In this document: positions 1 to 6,189 of the stretch, piece by piece
Numbering within the stretch: the first letter of the stretch is position 1
Layout of the letters: the number at the start of each line of letters is the position of its first letter
NCBI GenBank assembly: GCA_017520545.1
Contig: JAFXFM010000014.1
Location: forward strand, 1 to 33,119
DNA from: Alistipes sp.
GTDB taxonomy: Bacteria; Bacteroidota; Bacteroidia; Bacteroidales; Rikenellaceae
Length of the DNA stretch: 33,119 nucleotides
Direction: 5' to 3'
The notes under the pieces: generated by a model
What the model saw: only the letters and a program-made list of their open reading frames with translations
What the model was told of the DNA's origin: nothing
The model's database searches: none
Translations under genes and position numbers: made by a program

Positions 1-258
1 CGCCAACTGACGCACGAAGTAAGGGCAGAAGCAAAGTTTACTTTGATTATGCCTTGCAAGAAGGAAGAAAATGGAACATTAAGCCTAGCGCAGAGGCTGC
101 TTGCAGACTTTGCCTTGGCGCGAAGGAGGAAAAGCCTGCAACGCAGGATTAAAGCGGAAAACGGAAAACTTTTGTTTTTCGTTTGGAGCGGCGAAGAGCT
201 GTTATAGTGCGGGTTAAAGACAATAGAGTTGCAAAAATAGTTCAATCATCTATAAATT

Positions 259-290
259 TTTGGCATTGTTCCGAAAAAACGCTAACTTTG
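259..290 (+). promoter_or_regulatory. Bacteroidota-type promoter of asnS
   Basis: TTTG at 259-262, a 20-bp spacer and TAACTTTG at 283-290 match the Bacteroidota housekeeping consensus TTTG-N19..21-TAnnTTTG. Transcription should begin near 297, giving a leader of about 60 nt before the asnS ATG. Confidence 0.65.
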
Positions 291-301
291 CAAGTTAGAA
301 G

Positions 302-325
302 TAGCCAATTGCCAATGGCTGATAG
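302..325 (+). repeat. Short GCCAATG/GCTGATAG heptamer-type repeat in asnS leader
   Basis: GCCAATT, GCCAATG and GCTGAT follow each other with a 7-bp period. The same kind of repeat (CCAATGG or TTAGCCA units) recurs at 15681-15705 and 29603-29628. Confidence 0.5.
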
Positions 326-357
326 CAAAGAAAATAATTAAAAAAAACTATACAGAT

Positions 358-1737
358 ATGAGAATTGCTCAATTACTAAAATCTACCGACTACGGTACAA
401 AGGTTACCGTAAAGGGTTGGGTACGTACAAAGCGTGGAAACAAGAACGTCGCCTTCATTGCATTGAACGATGGCTCGTGTGTTGCCAATATCCAGATTGT
501 TGCCGACCTCTCAAAAATTTCGGAGGAGGAGTTGAAGCCTGTAACTACAGGTGCGTGTGTGGCTGTCGAGGGTACTCTCGTAGAGTCGCTTGGCGCAGGT
601 CAGGGCGTTGAGGTGCAGGCAGACTCAATCGAGGTCTATGGCATCGCCGACCCTGCAACTTACCCGTTGCAGAAGAAGGGCCACTCGTTGGAGTTCCTCC
701 GCGAGATTGCCTACCTTCGTCCTCGTACCAACACCTTTGGTGCTATTTTGCGTATTCGCCACGCTATGGCGTACGCTATCCATAAGTACTTCAACGATAA
801 GGGCTTCTACTATCTCCATACCCCACTTATTACCGCTTCGGATTGCGAGGGTGCGGGCGAGATGTTTCAGGTTACAACACTCGATTTGAACAATATGCCT
901 CGAACCGAGGAGGGTGCAATCGATTTTTCGCAGGACTTCTTCGGCAAGCCTTGCAGCCTTACCGTATCGGGTCAGTTGGAGGGCGAGTTGGGAGCTTTGT
1001 CTATGGGACAAATCTACACCTTCGGTCCTACTTTCCGTGCCGAACACTCGAATACTCCGCGCCACTTGGCAGAGTTCTGGATGATCGAGCCGGAGGTTGC
1101 TTTCTTCGACCTCCAGGACAATATGGATATGGCGGAGGAGTTTTTGAAATACCTTATTCGCTACGCTCTCGATAACTGCAAGGAGGATCTCGAATTTATG
1201 AACAAAATGTGGGACAACGAGTTGCTCGACCGCCTCAACTTTGTGTTGGAGAATGACTTTGTGCGCCTCGACTACACCGAGGGTATCAATATCCTGAAGG
1301 CTTCGGGCAAGAAGTTTGAGTTCCCTTGCGAGTGGGGTAGCGACTTGCAGAGCGAGCACGAGCGCTATCTCGTAGAGGAGCACTTCAAGAAGCCTGTAAT
1401 TCTCATCAACTATCCAAAGGATATCAAAGCCTTCTATATGAAGCAGAATGAGGACGGCAAAACCGTTCGTGCTATGGATGTTCTCTTCCCGAAAATCGGC
1501 GAGATTATAGGCGGTTCGGAGCGAGAGGCAGACTATGGCAAACTATCTGCACGTATCAAGGAGCTCAACATTCCTGAGAAGGATATGTGGTGGTATCTCG
1601 ACACACGCCGTTGGGGTTCAGCACCTCACTCCGGCTTCGGACTCGGCTTCGAGCGACTTTTGCTCTTCGTTACAGGTATGAGCAATATACGTGATGTGAT
1701 ACCGTTCCCTCGTACCTTAAAGAATGCTGAGTTCTAG
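358..1737 (+). CDS. asnS: Asparaginyl-tRNA synthetase
   Basis: Cytoplasmic class IIb aminoacyl-tRNA synthetase that charges tRNA-Asn with asparagine using ATP. The 459-residue length is normal for bacterial AsnRS. The N-terminal OB-fold anticodon-binding domain spans about residues 12-95 ([12 protein letters not shown] and following). The class II catalytic core shows motif 2 at about 223-246 ([20 protein letters not shown]; the R-A-E-H-S-N-T form favours AsnRS over AspRS) and motif 3 at about 426-437 ([12 protein letters not shown]). The start is the ATG at 358, following an A-rich leader and a good Bacteroidota promoter. The gene seems monocistronic: two copies of a long palindromic repeat begin one base after its TAG stop. 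Confidence 0.97.
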   Translation: MRIAQLLKSTDYGTKVTVKGWVRTKRGNKNVAFIALNDGSCVANIQIVADLSKISEEELKPVTTGACVAVEGTLVESLGAGQGVEVQADSIEVYGIADPATYPLQKKGHSLEFLREIAYLRPRTNTFGAILRIRHAMAYAIHKYFNDKGFYYLHTPLITASDCEGAGEMFQVTTLDLNNMPRTEEGAIDFSQDFFGKPCSLTVSGQLEGELGALSMGQIYTFGPTFRAEHSNTPRHLAEFWMIEPEVAFFDLQDNMDMAEEFLKYLIRYALDNCKEDLEFMNKMWDNELLDRLNFVLENDFVRLDYTEGINILKASGKKFEFPCEWGSDLQSEHERYLVEEHFKKPVILINYPKDIKAFYMKQNEDGKTVRAMDVLFPKIGEIIGGSEREADYGKLSARIKELNIPEKDMWWYLDTRRWGSAPHSGFGLGFERLLLFVTGMSNIRDVIPFPRTLKNAEF

Positions 1738-1738
1738 G

Positions 1739-1862
1739 AAAATCGTTCTGACAAGTTCTTTTTGCACGAGCGCGTCGGACGCCAAATTCCTCACATAGGC
1801 CGACTATGCTGCGGATTTGTCGCCTAGCATCGCACAAAAATAATCTCGTCATCGACGATTTT
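1739..1862 (+). repeat. Long palindromic interspersed repeat, copy A
   Basis: About 124 bp, starting AAAATCGTTCTGACAAG one base after the asnS stop and ending TCGACGATTTT. The two ends are imperfect inverted repeats (AAAATCGT against ACGATTTT; TTTTTGCACGA against TCGCACAAAAA), and the middle folds again around CACATAGG and CTATGCTGCG, so a transcript would form one long hairpin. It is the first member of a family of five full copies between 1739 and 5049. Confidence 0.85.
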
Positions 1863-1870
1863 CGAGGAGG

Positions 1871-1992
1871 TTCGTTCTGACAAGTTTTTTTGCACGAGTG
1901 CGTCGGACGCCAAATTCCTCACATACACCTGAGTATGCTGCGGACTCACTACCTTGTTTAGTACAAAATTTCCTCGCTCATAAGCAATTTTC
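1871..1992 (+). repeat. Long palindromic interspersed repeat, copy B (diverged right half)
   Basis: It starts TTCGTTCTGACAAG and shares TTTTTTTGCACGAGTGCG and the GTCGGACGCCAAATTCCTC block with copy A. The right half has drifted (ACCTTGTTTAGTACAAAAT in place of GCCTAGCATCGCACAAAAA) but still ends GCAATTTTCG. It is tandem to copy A with 8 bp between them. Copies A and B fill most of the asnS-rpoN gap. Confidence 0.75.
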
Positions 1993-2007
1993 GGAACAGG
2001 GAAAAGA

Positions 2008-2037
2008 TTTCCGTTTTCCGCTCTCCGTTTTCCGTTT
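2008..2037 (+). repeat. TTTTCCG heptamer array upstream of rpoN
   Basis: About four units of the 7-bp repeat (ATTTCCG, TTTTCCG, CTCTCCG, TTTTCCG). With copies A and B it accounts for the 348 bp between asnS and rpoN. No clear TAnnTTTG box follows it. Confidence 0.8.
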
Positions 2038-2085
2038 ATAAATGAAGAGGCGATAAAAAGGTTGCAGTTGAACTTTTTGACCGCT

Positions 2086-3504
2086 ATGAAATTAGGAAAC
2101 GCACAACTGCTTTTACAGCAGCAGAAACTCTCTCCGCAGCAGATTCAGATGATTAAACTTCTGGAACTGCCTACCGTTATGCTCGAACAGCGCATAAAGG
2201 AGGAGATGGAGGAGAATGTTGTTCTCGAAGAGGAACACTCTGCCGAGAGTGAGGAGGAGCCTCAGCAAATTTCGGTCGAGGAGTATCTGCGCGAGGACGA
2301 TACCCCTGCCTATAAGAGCCGTCTGAATCACTACTCCAAAGATGACCAACCTCGGAATGTCCAAATTTCGGGTGGTCGCTCGTTGCAGGAGTCGCTTATC
2401 GAGCAGTTGGGCTATAAGAATCTCTCTGATTACGAAAGACAACTCGCTATATTTCTCGTCGGCAGTATCGACGGCGATGGCTACTTGCGACGCGACCTCG
2501 AATCGTTGTCGGACGATATAGCCTTCTCGCTTGGCGTTGAGGCGTCGGTGGAGGAGTTGGAGGAGTTACTATCGGTGATTCAGCACTTGGAGCCTGTGGG
2601 TGTTGGGGCGCGAGATTTGCGCGAGTCGTTGCTTTTGCAGATCGAGGCACAACCTCTCGACACCCCCGAGCGCATCTTGGCGCATAAAATTTTGGAAAAC
2701 TACTTCGAGGAGTTCGTTAAGAAGCACTACGAGCGACTTATGTCGCGCCTTTCGGTTACGGAGGAGGAGTTTCGCGGTGCGGTGCAGGAGATTCAGCACC
2801 TCTCGCCAAAGCCCGGAAATCTTTTCTCGGAGGAGGGTACTGACACTGCACCATATATTATCCCCGATTTTCTACTTGACTACCACGATGGTCAGTTCGA
2901 CCTCTCGCTAAACTCCTACAACATCCCCGAATTGCGCATCAATCGCCACTATGCCGATATGATTCGCGAGATGGCGACATCGAAGGGCGAAAAGAGTGAG
3001 AGCGACAAGGAGGCGATACAGTTTATAAAGAGTAAAATCGACTCGGCAAAGTGGTTTATGTCGGCGATAAAACAGCGCCACGATACGCTTATGCGCACTA
3101 TGCAGACCATACTCGACTATCAGCGCGAATACTTCCGCGATGGAGATAGGAGTAAGTTGCGCCCGATGATTTTGAAGGATATTGCCGACCGCACGGGGCT
3201 CGACGTTTCGACAATTTCGCGAGTGGTGAACAGCAAATATGTTCAGACGCAATTCGGCATAATCCTATTAAAATCGCTCTTTTCGGAGGCTATGCAGACG
3301 CAGAGCGGCGAGGAGGTGTCGAGTTACGAGGTGAAAAATATCTTGCAGGAGGCTATCACATCGGAGAATAAGCGCAAGCCGCTTACCGACGAGCAGTTGA
3401 TGAATATCCTCAACGACAAGGGTTACTGCATCGCCCGCCGAACAGTCGCCAAATATCGCGAAATGTTGGATATACCCGTAGCCCGCCTTCGCAAGCAGAT
3501 ATAA
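2086..3504 (+). CDS. rpoN: RNA polymerase sigma-54 factor
   Basis: Alternative sigma factor that binds -24/-12 promoters and needs an AAA+ activator to open DNA. Region I is the glutamine/leucine-rich N-terminus (LLLQQQKLSPQQIQMIKLL), followed by an acidic linker (EEEHSAESEEEPQ), the core-binding domain, a helix-turn-helix (DIADRTGLDVSTISRVVNSK) and, near residue 450, the diagnostic RpoN box ARRTVAKYRE. An in-frame TTG at 2062 would add eight residues; I prefer the ATG at 2086 (472 aa) because family members begin close to the QxQxLSPQQ helix. No activator gene is visible in the window. The last base of the stop codon is also the first base of palindromic repeat copy C. Confidence 0.96.
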   Translation: MKLGNAQLLLQQQKLSPQQIQMIKLLELPTVMLEQRIKEEMEENVVLEEEHSAESEEEPQQISVEEYLREDDTPAYKSRLNHYSKDDQPRNVQISGGRSLQESLIEQLGYKNLSDYERQLAIFLVGSIDGDGYLRRDLESLSDDIAFSLGVEASVEELEELLSVIQHLEPVGVGARDLRESLLLQIEAQPLDTPERILAHKILENYFEEFVKKHYERLMSRLSVTEEEFRGAVQEIQHLSPKPGNLFSEEGTDTAPYIIPDFLLDYHDGQFDLSLNSYNIPELRINRHYADMIREMATSKGEKSESDKEAIQFIKSKIDSAKWFMSAIKQRHDTLMRTMQTILDYQREYFRDGDRSKLRPMILKDIADRTGLDVSTISRVVNSKYVQTQFGIILLKSLFSEAMQTQSGEEVSSYEVKNILQEAITSENKRKPLTDEQLMNILNDKGYCIARRTVAKYREMLDIPVARLRKQI

Positions 3505-3627
3505 AAATCGTTCTGATGAGTTCTTTTTGCACGAGTGTGTCGGACGCTGAAATGCTCACATAGGTTTACTATGCTGCGCTTTCATCGCCTAACATCGCAC
3601 AAAAATAATCTCATCATTTACGATTTT
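3504..3627 (+). repeat. Long palindromic interspersed repeat, copy C
   Basis: It begins AAAATCGTTCTGATGAG at the last base of the rpoN TAA stop and ends TTTACGATTTT. The middle (GCTCACATAGG, CTATGCTGCGC, TCGCACAAAAATAATCTCAT) is close to copy D. A T run follows the right arm, so the RNA hairpin would resemble an intrinsic terminator for rpoN. Confidence 0.85.
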
Positions 3628-3670
3628 TAACATTTTGTATCGTAGTTCTTTTTTAGTGGCGAAAAATTGC

Positions 3671-3678
3671 TAAATTTG
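3671..3678 (+). promoter_or_regulatory. -7 box (TAAATTTG) upstream of glf
   Basis: A perfect TAnnTTTG match 38 bp before the assigned glf start. A TTTTTT run near 3650 could serve as a poor -33 element. It supports glf having its own promoter after repeat copy C. Confidence 0.5.
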
Positions 3679-3697
3679 CATTGGTGTAGAAACTCTT

Positions 3698-3730
3698 AAT
3701 TTTGAATTTTGCATTTTGAATTCTGCATTC
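3698..3730 (+). repeat. AATTTTGAATTTTGCATTTTGAATTCTGCATT simple repeat overlapping glf start
   Basis: Short units (TTTTGAA, TTTTGCA, TTTTGAA, TTCTGCA) again repeat with a 7-bp period. The array covers the first codons of glf, so the start codon lies inside repeat DNA. Confidence 0.6.
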
Positions 3731-4810
3731 AAATATGACCTTCTCGTTGTCGGTGCCGGATTGTACGGTGCCGTTGCGGCATATCGCGCCCACAAGGCGG
3801 GCAAGCGAGTGCTTGTTGTGGATCGTCGTGGGCATATCGGCGGCAACACCTACTGCGAGGAGCAGGATGGAATCTTCGTCCACAAGTACGGAGCGCATAT
3901 CTTCCACACATCGAACAAGGAAGTTTGGGACTTCGTAAATCAATTTGTAGAGTTCAAACCATTCGTCCACTCGCCACTCGCCAACTACAAGGGCGAACTT
4001 TACCCACTACCTTTCAATTTAAACACCTTCGAGGCGTTGTGGGGCGTTGAGAGTGCCGAAGAGGCAAAGGCGAAAATCGAGGAGCAGCGCCTGCACCTCG
4101 ACCGTGAGCCTGCAAACTTGGAGGAGCAAGCATTGTCGTTAGTAGGCAAAGATATCTTCGAGAAGTTGATTAAGGGATATACCGAGAAGCAGTGGGGGCG
4201 CAGTTGTGAGGAGTTGCCGGCGTGGATAATTCGACGCTTACCGCTTCGTTTCGAGCGCAATAATAACTATTTCAACGACACCTATCAAGGTATTCCTGTC
4301 GGTGGCTATAATCCGCTGATTGAGGGGCTGTTGGAGGGTATAGAGGTGCATCTCGAAACTGACTATATCGCAGCTCGCGATGAGTTCGACGCTATGGCTG
4401 AAAATGTGCTCTATACTGGCGAATTGGATCGCTTCTACAACTACCGCTTCGGCAAGTTGGAGTACCGCACTCTCCGCTTTGAGGAGGAGCGTCTGTCGCA
4501 ATCCGACTTTCAGGGCGTGGCGGTTGAAAATTATACCGATAGCGAAACTCCGTTCACTCGTATTATCGAACATAAATACTTCGAGGATAGGGGAGTGGAC
4601 CACACCGTAATCACGCGAGAGTACCCTATGGAGTGGCACGAGGGAGCCGAGCCATACTACCCAATAAATGATGAGCGTAATACAGCTCTCTACGCAAAAT
4701 ATCGTGCACTTGCCGATGCAGAAACGAAGTATATTTTTGGTGGAAGGTTGGCAGACTACAAGTATTATGATATGCATCAAGTAGTGGCATTGGCGTTAAA
4801 ATCGTTCTGA
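3716..4810 (+). CDS. glf: UDP-galactopyranose mutase
   Basis: FAD enzyme that interconverts UDP-galactopyranose and UDP-galactofuranose, giving Galf for surface glycans. The N-terminal Rossmann motif (VVGAGLYGAVAA, about residues 11-22), the GHIGGN motif (about 39-44), the central KYGAHIFHT block, the YTEKQWG segment and the FGGRLADYKYYDM motif are all typical. The 364-residue length is normal. No ATG lies near the expected N-terminus; TTG at 3716 (or ATT at 3713) must be used, and both lie in a simple repeat. The stop TGA and the last three codons (K-S-F) are part of palindromic repeat copy D (AAATCGTTCTGA), so both ends of the gene are made of repeat sequence. The glycosyltransferase genes at 24-26 kb may share a glycan pathway, but that is only a guess. 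Confidence 0.95.
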   Translation: MNSAFKYDLLVVGAGLYGAVAAYRAHKAGKRVLVVDRRGHIGGNTYCEEQDGIFVHKYGAHIFHTSNKEVWDFVNQFVEFKPFVHSPLANYKGELYPLPFNLNTFEALWGVESAEEAKAKIEEQRLHLDREPANLEEQALSLVGKDIFEKLIKGYTEKQWGRSCEELPAWIIRRLPLRFERNNNYFNDTYQGIPVGGYNPLIEGLLEGIEVHLETDYIAARDEFDAMAENVLYTGELDRFYNYRFGKLEYRTLRFEEERLSQSDFQGVAVENYTDSETPFTRIIEHKYFEDRGVDHTVITREYPMEWHEGAEPYYPINDERNTALYAKYRALADAETKYIFGGRLADYKYYDMHQVVALALKSF

Positions 4811-4921
4811 CGAGTTCTTTTTGCACGAATGTGTCGGACGCCAAAATGCTCACATAGGCTTACTATGCTGCGCTTTTGTCGCCTAACATCGCACAAAAAT
4901 AATCTCATCATTTACGATTTT
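4798..4921 (+). repeat. Long palindromic interspersed repeat, copy D (supplies glf stop)
   Basis: AAAATCGTTCTGACGAG starts inside the glf coding region and its TGA is the glf stop codon. The right end is TTTACGATTTTTTT, with a seven-T run beginning inside the right arm. The long hairpin plus T run has the form of a terminator. It is very similar to copy C. Confidence 0.85.
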
Positions 4922-4928
4922 TTTGTGG

Positions 4929-5049
4929 TAGGATTCTGCCGAGTTCTTTTTGCACGAGTCGTTGGACTCCAAAATACTTACATAGGTTTACTATGCTGCG
5001 CTTTTGTCGCCTTGCCTCGCACAAAAATAATCTCATCATCGACGATTTT
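4929..5049 (+). repeat. Long palindromic interspersed repeat, copy E
   Basis: Starts GGATTCTGCCGAGTTC (the AAAATCG end is altered), keeps TTTTTGCACGAG, ACATAGGTTTACTATGCTGC and GCACAAAAATAATCTCATCA, and ends CGACGATTTT. It is tandem to copy D with a 7-bp gap. Confidence 0.8.
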
Positions 5050-5057
5050 CGTGTTGG

Positions 5058-5095
5058 CAGAGTTCTGATGAGTTCTTTTTGCACAAATGTCGTTA
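5058..5095 (+). repeat. Truncated palindromic repeat, copy F (left arm only)
   Basis: GCAGAGTTCTGATGAG and TTCTTTTTGCACAAATG match the left arm of copies C-E, then the similarity ends near 5095. Copies D, E and F plus the heptamer array at 5137 make up almost all of the 376-bp glf-rsmA gap; no gene is seen there. Confidence 0.65.
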
Positions 5096-5136
5096 GAGGT
5101 GCGCATTAAGTTTTTAACTACTCACTAAACTAAAAG

Positions 5137-5166
5137 TTTTCCGTTTTCCGTTTTCCGTTTTCCGTT
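5137..5166 (+). repeat. TTTTCCG heptamer array upstream of rsmA
   Basis: Four exact TTTTCCG units in register, ending 8 bp before the TATCTTTG -7 box of rsmA, so the array covers the place of the -33 element. Confidence 0.85.
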
Positions 5167-5174
5167 ATAGTTAT

Positions 5175-5182
5175 TATCTTTG
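5175..5182 (+). promoter_or_regulatory. -7 box (TATCTTTG) of rsmA, near-leaderless
   Basis: A perfect TAnnTTTG box ends only 4 bp before the rsmA ATG. With the usual box-to-start distance, transcription would begin at or next to the A of the ATG, so the mRNA may be leaderless. The -33 region is occupied by TTTTCCG repeats. Confidence 0.55.
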
Positions 5183-5186
5183 CGGT

Positions 5187-5972
5187 ATGGAACAAGTTAG
5201 AGCAAAAAAGGCGTTGGGTCAGCACTTTCTGACCGATTTGAATATAGCGCAGAAAATCTGCAATTCGCTCTCGGGTGGAACTGCCGAAAATCCCGATAAG
5301 GTGTTGGAGGTAGGATGTGGTATGGGCGTACTCACGCAGTACCTGCTTCGTCGCGACGATATTGTTACTTATGGCGTTGATATTGACACCGAAAGCATTG
5401 AGTATCTGCACGTTCATTATCCCGACTTTGCTCCACGTTTGCGCGAGGACGACTTCCTGAAAATGCCTCTTGCGGAGTACTTTCCCGAGGGTGTGAAGGT
5501 TATCGGAAACTTCCCGTACAACATCTCCTCACAGATATTTTTTAAAATCATCGAGCATCGCAACCTCGTCCCCGAGTGCGTTGGAATGATTCAGAAGGAG
5601 GTTGCCGAGCGCATCGCCGAGAAGGAGGGGTCGAAGACGTACGGCATATTGAGCGTACTGCTCCAAGCGTGGTACGATATCGAATATCTCTTCACCGTTT
5701 CGGAGAAGGTCTTTAATCCGCCACCAAAGGTTAAGAGTGCCGTTATCCGCCTGCGTCGCAATGCCACCACTTCGCTCGACTGCGATGAGCAACTCTTTGT
5801 GAAGGTTGTAAAGGCCTCATTCGGTCAGCGCAGAAAGATGTTGCGCAACTCGCTACGTTCAGCCTTTGGCGACTTTGGTGGCGTCGAGCACCCATTCTTT
5901 ACAAAACGTGCCGAGCAGTTGTCGGTAGCCGATTTTGTGGAACTCACAAAGTGGGTGGCAGCAAATAAGTAA
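5187..5972 (+). CDS. rsmA: 16S rRNA (adenine1518/1519-N6)-dimethyltransferase
   Basis: KsgA/RsmA dimethylates two adjacent adenines in the 3' terminal helix of 16S rRNA during small-subunit maturation. The 261-residue protein has the family N-terminus KALGQHFL (residues 8-15), SAM motif I EVGCGMG (41-47), the acidic VDID at the end of beta 2 and motif IV NFPYN (108-112; usually NLPYN), then the C-terminal helical domain with FGQRRKMLRN. The start at the ATG 5187 fits the conserved N-terminus and the -7 box just upstream. The gene is alone between repeats and a hairpin terminator. Confidence 0.96.
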   Translation: MEQVRAKKALGQHFLTDLNIAQKICNSLSGGTAENPDKVLEVGCGMGVLTQYLLRRDDIVTYGVDIDTESIEYLHVHYPDFAPRLREDDFLKMPLAEYFPEGVKVIGNFPYNISSQIFFKIIEHRNLVPECVGMIQKEVAERIAEKEGSKTYGILSVLLQAWYDIEYLFTVSEKVFNPPPKVKSAVIRLRRNATTSLDCDEQLFVKVVKASFGQRRKMLRNSLRSAFGDFGGVEHPFFTKRAEQLSVADFVELTKWVAANK

Positions 5973-5997
5973 CGAAAAACGAAAATATCATATCGGG

Positions 5998-6040
5998 CAG
6001 AGGGAGGGCAAAAGTCCTCCCTCTGTTAGTAAACTAACAG
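5998..6040 (+). terminator. Overlapping hairpins after rsmA
   Basis: CAGAGGGAGG (5998-6007) pairs perfectly with CCTCCCTCTG (6016-6025) around an 8-nt loop. CTGTTAGT (6023-6030) pairs with ACTAACAG (6033-6040). The two hairpins share 6023-6025. There is no long T run, so termination efficiency is uncertain. Confidence 0.55.
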
Positions 6041-6049
6041 CCAAAAATC

Positions 6050-6080
6050 TTGTTTTGTTCGTTTGGAATATGTAAATTTG
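6050..6080 (+). promoter_or_regulatory. Promoter of nifJ
   Basis: TTG at 6050-6052, a 20-bp spacer, then TAAATTTG at 6073-6080. This gives an mRNA leader of about 105 nt before the nifJ ATG; I see no riboswitch in it. Confidence 0.6.
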
Positions 6081-6189
6081 TATGCGCAAAATGGGTTTTT
6101 GCTCGATTTGGGGGCTGAAATGTTCTTTTTTGCGTGTTATTTGCAGGCAGTGAAATTTCAAAAACAAATAAATACAAATACATAAAATT

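Larger units (their letters stand above)
1..357. other. Region upstream of asnS; possible 3' end of a gene, mostly repeats
   Basis: No gene is recognised here. A frame on + is open from base 3 to a TAA at 150-152 (49 codons) and another from base 1 to a TAG at 205-207, but neither matches a family I know, and the ORF could be chance. The stretch contains an imperfect direct repeat: ACTTTG followed by CCTTG and GAAGGAAGAAAA at 40-71, and ACTTTG, CCTTG and GAAGGAGGAAAA at 107-133. A short array of the CGGAAAA heptamer lies at 151-169, on the opposite strand sense to most other arrays in the window. The asnS promoter follows at 259-290. Confidence 0.35.

Noticed and set aside
3-152. Possible C-terminal 49 codons of a gene cut by the window start
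   Set aside because: No family match, and two frames are open at once; the DNA contains direct repeats typical of intergenic sequence. Left as an uncertain region only.
2062-2085. TTG start of rpoN eight codons upstream
   Set aside because: Family N-termini start near the ATG at 2086, and the added residues are not conserved as far as I know.
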